DNA from: Zoogloea sp041914405 | GTDB lineage: Bacteria > Pseudomonadota > Gammaproteobacteria > Burkholderiales > Rhodocyclaceae | Length of the DNA stretch: 64,000 nt | Direction of reading: 5' to 3' | Assembly: GCF_041914405.1 (NCBI RefSeq) | Contig: NZ_JAYSDK010000001.1 | Coordinates: 124,001-188,000, forward strand | Shown here: positions 59,463 to 64,000 of the stretch, piece by piece | How positions within the stretch are numbered: position 1 is the first letter of the stretch | Layout: every line of letters starts with the position of its first letter | Made by a program: the position numbers and the translations under genes | The notes under the pieces: model-generated | What the model saw: the letters and a program-made list of their open reading frames with translations, nothing else | Databases searched by the model: none | Told to the model about the DNA's origin: nothing

Positions 59463-60842
59463 TTAGCGGATACCGCCGCCGGCCAGGGCCTCGGAGCTGA
59501 AGAAGTTGTTGGGCTTGGCGTCGGTGACGATCCAGCCGCCGGTGTCGGTCACGTTCTGCTGGCGGGCGTAGTTGCCGGTGGCCAGGTCGGCGGTGACCCA
59601 TTCGTCGGTGGAGTGGTGGCCCGGGGCGTCATACAGGGAGATCGGCAGGCTGTAGGTGACGCGGTAGATCTGGTTGGCCGAGTCGTAGCCTTCGGTCATG
59701 CCGATGCCGGGCATGTCCTCGTCCCAGTACAGGGTGCGCTTCGGATAGACGTGGCGCTTACCGTCCTTGAGGGTCGCTTCCACCACCCACACGCGGTGCA
59801 GTTCCCAGCGCACGCAATCGGGGTTCAGGAAGTTCTTGGTGGCGAAGGCGGTGGAATTCGGGCAGCTCTTCGGATCACGCACCTTGTAGGTGTTGTACGG
59901 GATGTACATCTCCTTCTTGCCGATCAGCTTGAAGTTGTAGCGGTCCAGCGCACCGTAGAACACCGCCGCCTCGTCCACCGTGCCGGCGCCGCCGCCGGTC
60001 GGGCTGGGGGTGTCGTAGGCGATGTCCGGCGACAGCTTCACGCGACGCTGGCCGGGCAGGTAGGACCAGGCGCGGCGGCCGACGTTGACCATATCCACCG
60101 AGTCATGCACGACCAGCTTCTCGCCGGCCTTGCGGGCGGGATCGGAGTAATCGACGCGGATCTTCTCGTAGGGCTCGTCGGCGCTGATCGGGGTGGTGCG
60201 CTTCGGGTCGAAGATCGGATACTGGATCCACATCGTGGCGACACCCGTCGTGGTGTTGTTGCCCTGGGTATCCACCACGGTGCCGGTCATGCCTTCCGAC
60301 ATCAGCGCGTAACCGTCGTACTTGAACAGGCGGTTCCACATCACCTCGTTGCCGGTCTTGGGAATCGGGAACGGGATGCCCGCGTAGCAGCCTTCCAGCT
60401 GCAGGCCGTTGTTGATGGTCTTGCAGGCGGTGGCGTTCTTGATCGAGTTATCCAGGTAGAACTGCGGATAGGTGATGTTGCGGTGGGTCGGATAGACGTC
60501 GATACGGAAGCCGGCGTACTTCTTCATCATCGCCTTGATGCCCTCGGACAGCTTGCCGGCGTGCTTGTCCATGTTCTTGGCATCGATGGAGTACAGCGGC
60601 TTCTCGTTGGCGAAGGGGTCGGGGCGGTGCTTGGGGTTCTTCGGGTCAAAGTTGGCCGGCGGCTTGATCGGGCCGGCCAGGTCGGGAATGGTGCCTTCCT
60701 TGTTGCCCTTCTTCTCGGCGCCCCACGGAGTCAGCGTGGAGCCGAGCTGCTTGGCCTCCTCGGCGGTGACGGCGGCCAGGGCGGACGCGGAAACGGTCGA
60801 GGCGACAGCCAGTGCGACCAGGGTGCGGATGTTCGTTTTCAT
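59463..60842 (-). CDS. DUF1329 protein, copy 2
   Basis: The protein has 459 residues. A signal peptide (TLVALAVASTVSASALAAV) precedes TAEEAKQLGSTLTPWGAEKKGNKEGTIPDLAG, homologous over the full length to copy 1 at 38998 (shared RIDVYPTHRN/RIDVYPSHRT, MWNR, GRRAWSYLPGQRRVKLSPDIAYDTPSP). It lies 21 bp after the DUF1302 gene. It probably works with DUF1302, YCF48 and RND to move a hydrophobic compound across the envelope. Confidence 0.92.
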   Translation of the reverse strand: MKTNIRTLVALAVASTVSASALAAVTAEEAKQLGSTLTPWGAEKKGNKEGTIPDLAGPIKPPANFDPKNPKHRPDPFANEKPLYSIDAKNMDKHAGKLSEGIKAMMKKYAGFRIDVYPTHRNITYPQFYLDNSIKNATACKTINNGLQLEGCYAGIPFPIPKTGNEVMWNRLFKYDGYALMSEGMTGTVVDTQGNNTTTGVATMWIQYPIFDPKRTTPISADEPYEKIRVDYSDPARKAGEKLVVHDSVDMVNVGRRAWSYLPGQRRVKLSPDIAYDTPSPTGGGAGTVDEAAVFYGALDRYNFKLIGKKEMYIPYNTYKVRDPKSCPNSTAFATKNFLNPDCVRWELHRVWVVEATLKDGKRHVYPKRTLYWDEDMPGIGMTEGYDSANQIYRVTYSLPISLYDAPGHHSTDEWVTADLATGNYARQQNVTDTGGWIVTDAKPNNFFSSEALAGGGIR

Positions 60843-60863
60843 GCCTTGTCTCCTGCCTGATTC

Positions 60864-62489
60864 TTAGAATGTGGTCTTGAACGTGAAGGACAGCCAGCTG
60901 CGGTCGCTGATCGCCGCGTTGCCGTTGAAGGCCGATACGGTGCCGTCGGCGGCGCGCAGGTAATTGCCGAAGTAGTTGGTGTAGGCCAGGTCGAACTTGT
61001 ACTTGGCCATGTACTCGGCGCCGACCCCGATGCTCCAGGTGCCGCTGTTCTCGTTACCGCCGAAGGGCACCGGGGAATTGCCCTTGAGGCCGATGTCGTA
61101 GTGGATCGGCATGGTGATGTCGACACTGGGCAGGGCCTGGAACCAGGTCGGCGTGAAGGTGGCGGAAATACCGTAGGCCGAATCGGTGGAGCAGCCCGAC
61201 TTCACGCCGGAGCAGGCGCCGTACTTGTCGCCGCTGAACAACGCCTTGGAGCCTTCATCCACGTGGGCCAGGCGGCTGTAGGAGAGTTCGGCCATCAGCG
61301 TCGCCGAATCGAACACCGCAGTCTTGCCGACGTAGGCCAGCGCATTCACCAGACCATGCCAGGTGGAGCCACGGGCGATCTCGCTGGAGCCGCCGAGCGT
61401 GTTGAGGGCTCCGTTGTCGCGGCGTACCAGTTCGGCGCCGAAGGCGATGCCGGAGATCTGCTTTGACACGCTGACGCCCCACAGGCGCACATCCTGGGCG
61501 TAGGCGTTGTACATATAGCCGGCCGGGTTGGCGAGGATGGTCGGCACCTTGTCGTCGAAGTGACGGTAGTACAAACCGACGGTGGCCTGCAGCCATTCCG
61601 GCGTCAGCTTGGTATTGACGCCCCAGCTGCCACGGTTGCCCGGGTTGTGGCCACTGCGGTCACCGAGATAGGGCGTGCCGAAAACATTGGTGCCACCGGC
61701 GAAAAAGGGATCGGCGCTGGACAGGTAGGTGCCGCCCTCGGGCAGACGGTACGGCGCCCATTCAAGGTAGTACTGGGCTGCCACCGACACGGTGTCGTTG
61801 ATCTGGGCCTGGGCCGACAGCTGGCTGAGCGGCAGGAACAGTTCCTTCGCTTCGGAGCCCGGCGTCGCCAGCGCCTTGCGGAAATCCACCGGGCCTTGCG
61901 AGTAGGACACGCCGTGGATCGGCGAGAACAGGGACTCACCCCAGTAGATCGTGTGGCGGCCGAACTTCACATTGACCGGCACGTCGGCGATGTCCACGCG
62001 GCCGAACACGAAGGCGTCGAGCAGCTCGCCGGACTTGGTGTAGTAGCGCTTCACCGTGTCGGTGTAGCGGTTGCCGGCATAGGGCGACGGCAGCGCCGCC
62101 AGGGCCGCCAGGGCCGGGTTGCCCTCGAACTTGTCGTTGTAGGCCGCGTCGTACCAGGCCGCGCCGGACAGGCGGAAGCCGTAGTTCTTCTTGACCACGA
62201 AATCGAGCTCGGACAGCAGGTCGACGCGGTTGGTGACCAGGTCACCCTTGTCGAACTTGCCGTCGCTGCCGTTGTGCAGCCAGGTGTTGTAGATGCTGGC
62301 GTCACGCCCCTTGGTACGCATGCCGACGTTGTACTTGACGGTGTTGTCCCAGCGGATCTCCACGTCGGAACCTTCCGCCGTCGGGATCTGGAACGCCATG
62401 GCCTGGCCAGCGGCCAGGGATGCTGCCGCCAACGCGACTGCGGTCGCCATCCGACGACGCGGAATGCCGCTGACAAATCTGTTTTTCAC
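60864..62489 (-). CDS. DUF1302 outer-membrane barrel protein, copy 2
   Basis: The protein has 541 residues. The start is a GTG at 62489 after GGAGGAGGTAAAGGC; the ATG at 62615 would overlap the operator region and is rejected. A signal peptide (MATAVALAAASLAAGQAMAF) precedes VEIRWDNTVKYNVGMR and KGDLVTNRVDLLSELDF. The ending LSFTFKTTF has the terminal Phe of outer-membrane barrels. It is paralogous to the protein at 40406. It is first in the four-gene transport operon, with the conserved operator 86 bp upstream. Confidence 0.92.
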   Translation of the reverse strand: MKNRFVSGIPRRRMATAVALAAASLAAGQAMAFQIPTAEGSDVEIRWDNTVKYNVGMRTKGRDASIYNTWLHNGSDGKFDKGDLVTNRVDLLSELDFVVKKNYGFRLSGAAWYDAAYNDKFEGNPALAALAALPSPYAGNRYTDTVKRYYTKSGELLDAFVFGRVDIADVPVNVKFGRHTIYWGESLFSPIHGVSYSQGPVDFRKALATPGSEAKELFLPLSQLSAQAQINDTVSVAAQYYLEWAPYRLPEGGTYLSSADPFFAGGTNVFGTPYLGDRSGHNPGNRGSWGVNTKLTPEWLQATVGLYYRHFDDKVPTILANPAGYMYNAYAQDVRLWGVSVSKQISGIAFGAELVRRDNGALNTLGGSSEIARGSTWHGLVNALAYVGKTAVFDSATLMAELSYSRLAHVDEGSKALFSGDKYGACSGVKSGCSTDSAYGISATFTPTWFQALPSVDITMPIHYDIGLKGNSPVPFGGNENSGTWSIGVGAEYMAKYKFDLAYTNYFGNYLRAADGTVSAFNGNAAISDRSWLSFTFKTTF

Positions 62490-62798
62490 GCCTTTACCTC
62501 CTCCGGTTTGAACACTGCAAGGCTCTCCGGACACCTTCCCGATCCGGCCCAACCCAGTCTCTTTGCTTGATGTAAAAAACCATCTAGCTCGTTTTTTTTG
62601 AAAGATTACTCCCAAACTTTTGAACTGCCAAGCGGGAATTTTGAAATATCGACAGAAGCCAGTTCGGCTCTGTCAGCGGGCACCGGACGGGGATCCGTCA
62701 ATCAGGCGGAGAAGCTTGCGTGGCGCGGCTTGCGGGGAAACGAGAGGGGGACGCGGAAGACTGCGGAGAGGCTGGACGAGATGCGAAAACAGTGGATT
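62490..62798. other. 309-bp intergenic region upstream of the transport operon
   Basis: The region separates the DUF1302 start from the TetR stop. It holds the operator-like site at 62575 and A/T-rich sequence (62570-62645) fitting a promoter. Nothing else recognisable is seen; no coding region is supported. Confidence 0.6.
62575..62596. promoter_or_regulatory. operator-like 22-bp palindrome, site 8
   Basis: Arms AAAAAC and GTTTTT are exactly symmetric and 10 bp apart, and the inner CTAG adds symmetry. It lies 86 bp upstream of the DUF1302 gene that heads the transport operon. Confidence 0.55.
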
Positions 62799-63404
62799 TC
62801 AGGCCCGCCGCAAGGCCATATGGGTACGGATCAGATCCAACGCGCCGGCCCGGAAACACTCTTCCGGCTCGCTCGACAACCAGTGCTTGATAAGCCCACC
62901 GACAAACACGAAGGTGTCCTGGGCGACGATCGCCGGATCGAAGCCCGCCCGCAGCAGGCCCTTCGCTGCTGCGCGCTGATAGGCCGCGGTCAGGCCATCC
63001 AGGAATTCCAGCTGGCCTTCGGTGCGCATGCGCAGGCCGCTGAAATCCTCGACGTATTCGCACTTGAAACTCAGGATCTCGATGGTCTCCCGCGTCTCGG
63101 GCTGGTCTTCCATGATGTGGATGATCTCGCGCAACGCACGTTCGATACCCTGCAGCGGATCCGCCTCCGCCTCGTCGAAGACCACGCGGTCCACGAAGGG
63201 CAAGGTGGCCTGCTCACGCATCGCAAAGAAAAGATCAGTCTTGTTTCTGAAATGCCAATAGACTGCCCCGCGGGTCACCCCGGCGGCGGCGGCAACCCTT
63301 TCCAGCGTCGTCCGGGCCACCCCGCATTCCAGGAAAACCCGCCGGGCGGCGTCCAGGATATGACGGCGCGTGAGCTCCGCTTCTTCTTTTGTCTTACGAA
63401 CCAT
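62799..63404 (-). CDS. TetR-family repressor, AcrR/TtgR-like
   Basis: The protein has 201 residues. The DNA-binding part is TRRHILDAARRVFLECGVARTTLERVAAAAGVTRGAVYWHFRNKTDLFFAM, close to AcrR/TtgR/SmeT. The C-terminal part has IERALREIIHIMEDQPETRETIEILSFKCEYV, as in efflux-pump repressors. It is divergent from a periplasmic adaptor gene. A near-palindromic site like known TtgR operators lies between, so it very likely represses the pump and itself and is released by a hydrophobic ligand. Confidence 0.93.
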   Translation of the reverse strand: MVRKTKEEAELTRRHILDAARRVFLECGVARTTLERVAAAAGVTRGAVYWHFRNKTDLFFAMREQATLPFVDRVVFDEAEADPLQGIERALREIIHIMEDQPETRETIEILSFKCEYVEDFSGLRMRTEGQLEFLDGLTAAYQRAAAKGLLRAGFDPAIVAQDTFVFVGGLIKHWLSSEPEECFRAGALDLIRTHMALRRA

Positions 63405-63439
63405 CCGGGTTATCCGCTATCTGAAATGTGGTGCCGCGC

Positions 63440-63468
63440 TATTTACATACATCCGTGATTGTATAAAC
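63440..63468. promoter_or_regulatory. AcrR/TtgR-type operator between repressor and pump genes
   Basis: The core TTTACATACA...TTGTATAAA is an interrupted inverted repeat with a 7-bp centre, very similar in layout to the TtgR operator (TTTACAAACA...). It lies 36 bp upstream of the repressor start and 44 bp upstream of the adaptor start. Confidence 0.65.
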
Positions 63469-63511
63469 TTTTCACAATCAAGACCAAAAATCCAGCCCCC
63501 GGAAGTCACCC

Positions 63512-64000
63512 ATGAACGCCACCCCGACCGCCTCCTGTACGTTCGCGCGCCGCGCGACCCTGCCCACCCTCGTCGCCACGGCCCTGTTGCTGGGCGCCTG
63601 TACGAGCAAGGACCAGCAGGCCGGCCCGCCACCGGGCGCCGGGCAGGCACTGCCGGTGACGGTGCTGGCGGTGCAGCCGACCCGCGTCGAGACCAGCGTC
63701 GAGGCGGTGGCGCAGACCGAGGGCGCCAAGGAAGTCGAAGTGCGGGCCCGCGTCGGCGGCATCCTGACCAAGCGCATCTATGAAGAAGGCACCGCCGTGA
63801 AGGCCGGCCAGCCGCTGTTCCAGATCGACCGCGAGCCCCTTGAAGTCGCCGTCGCCCAGGCCAAGGCCCAACTCGCCCAGAACAAGGCCCGCCTCGAGCA
63901 AACCGCCCGCGAGGCAGCCCGTTTGAAGGCCCTGCTCGCCCAGCAGGCGATCAGCCAGCGCGAATACGACACCGCCGCCTCCGACGACGCAGCAGCCCGC
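63512..64000 (+). CDS. RND efflux periplasmic adaptor lipoprotein (3' part beyond window)
   Basis: At least 163 residues are visible and the frame runs off the right edge. A lipoprotein signal peptide with lipobox LLGAC (Cys31) precedes the barrel-sandwich start VEAVAQTEGAKEVEVRARVGGILTKRIYEEGTAVKAGQPLFQID. An alpha-helical hairpin follows (VAQAKAQLAQNKARLEQTAREAARLKALLAQQAISQREYD). This is the AcrA/TtgA/MexA family. It anchors to the inner membrane and links an RND pump to an outer-membrane channel. The inner-membrane pump gene is expected just beyond the window. Confidence 0.93.
   Translation, partial: MNATPTASCTFARRATLPTLVATALLLGACTSKDQQAGPPPGAGQALPVTVLAVQPTRVETSVEAVAQTEGAKEVEVRARVGGILTKRIYEEGTAVKAGQPLFQIDREPLEVAVAQAKAQLAQNKARLEQTAREAARLKALLAQQAISQREYDTAASDDAAAR

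Overview
The window looks like chromosomal DNA of a high-GC betaproteobacterium, most likely of the order Rhodocyclales (Azoarcus/Thauera/Zoogloea type). That is inferred from strong G/C third-position bias, an E. coli-like TrmA, bacteriohemerythrin, multi-PAS hybrid kinases and REP-like palindromes; it was not tested by a search. I saw no transposase, integrase, CRISPR array, rRNA or tRNA.

Most of the window is a catabolic and transport island for a hydrophobic, probably polycyclic or alicyclic compound; steroid- or terpenoid-like is the best guess. It holds six Rieske oxygenase alpha subunits, nine SDR dehydrogenases, three KstD/fumarate-reductase-type flavoproteins, a BaiCD/2,4-dienoyl-CoA-reductase-like flavoenzyme, a GMC oxidoreductase, three MDR enzymes, four SnoaL/NTF2-fold proteins, two VOC proteins, EthD, SRPBCC, GST and ThuA proteins. 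It also holds two DUF1302/DUF1329 pairs, one of them with a YCF48-like protein and an MMPL/RND transporter. No CoA ligase, thiolase or ring-cleavage dioxygenase is present, so the window covers ring oxidation and uptake but not final breakdown.

Layout. 1-9.6 kb: partial Rieske gene, divergent TPR/glycosyltransferase-like gene, two convergent hybrid histidine kinases and a small conserved gene. 9.7-15.9 kb (minus): operon GMC - MDR - flavoprotein - SDR - Rieske. 16.2-17.3 kb (minus): TetR and bacteriohemerythrin. 17.4-23.9 kb (plus): Tat-exported KstD-like flavoprotein, cytochrome c, second flavoprotein, LuxR-like regulator, BaiCD-like enzyme. 24.2-27.6 kb (plus): Rieske, SDR, MDR. 27.7-37.5 kb (minus): a 12-gene operon with three paralogous Rieske oxygenases and one Rieske ferredoxin. 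37.7-42.1 kb (minus): DUF1302 - DUF1329 - SDR - SnoaL. 42.6-48 kb: housekeeping-like genes (aldehyde dehydrogenase, response regulator, membrane protein, YjdM, TrmA). 48-55.7 kb (minus): ten-gene oxidoreductase operon. 55.8-62.5 kb (minus): DUF1302 - DUF1329 - YCF48 - RND. 62.8-64 kb: TetR repressor divergent from a periplasmic efflux adaptor cut by the window edge.

Two sequence patterns tie the island together. A 22-bp near-palindrome, A(C/A)AAAC-N10-GTTT(G/T)T, lies ahead of nearly every catabolic operon and suggests one TetR-type regulon. An 18-bp REP-like hairpin, mostly in inverted pairs, sits between genes and in two places supplies a stop codon.
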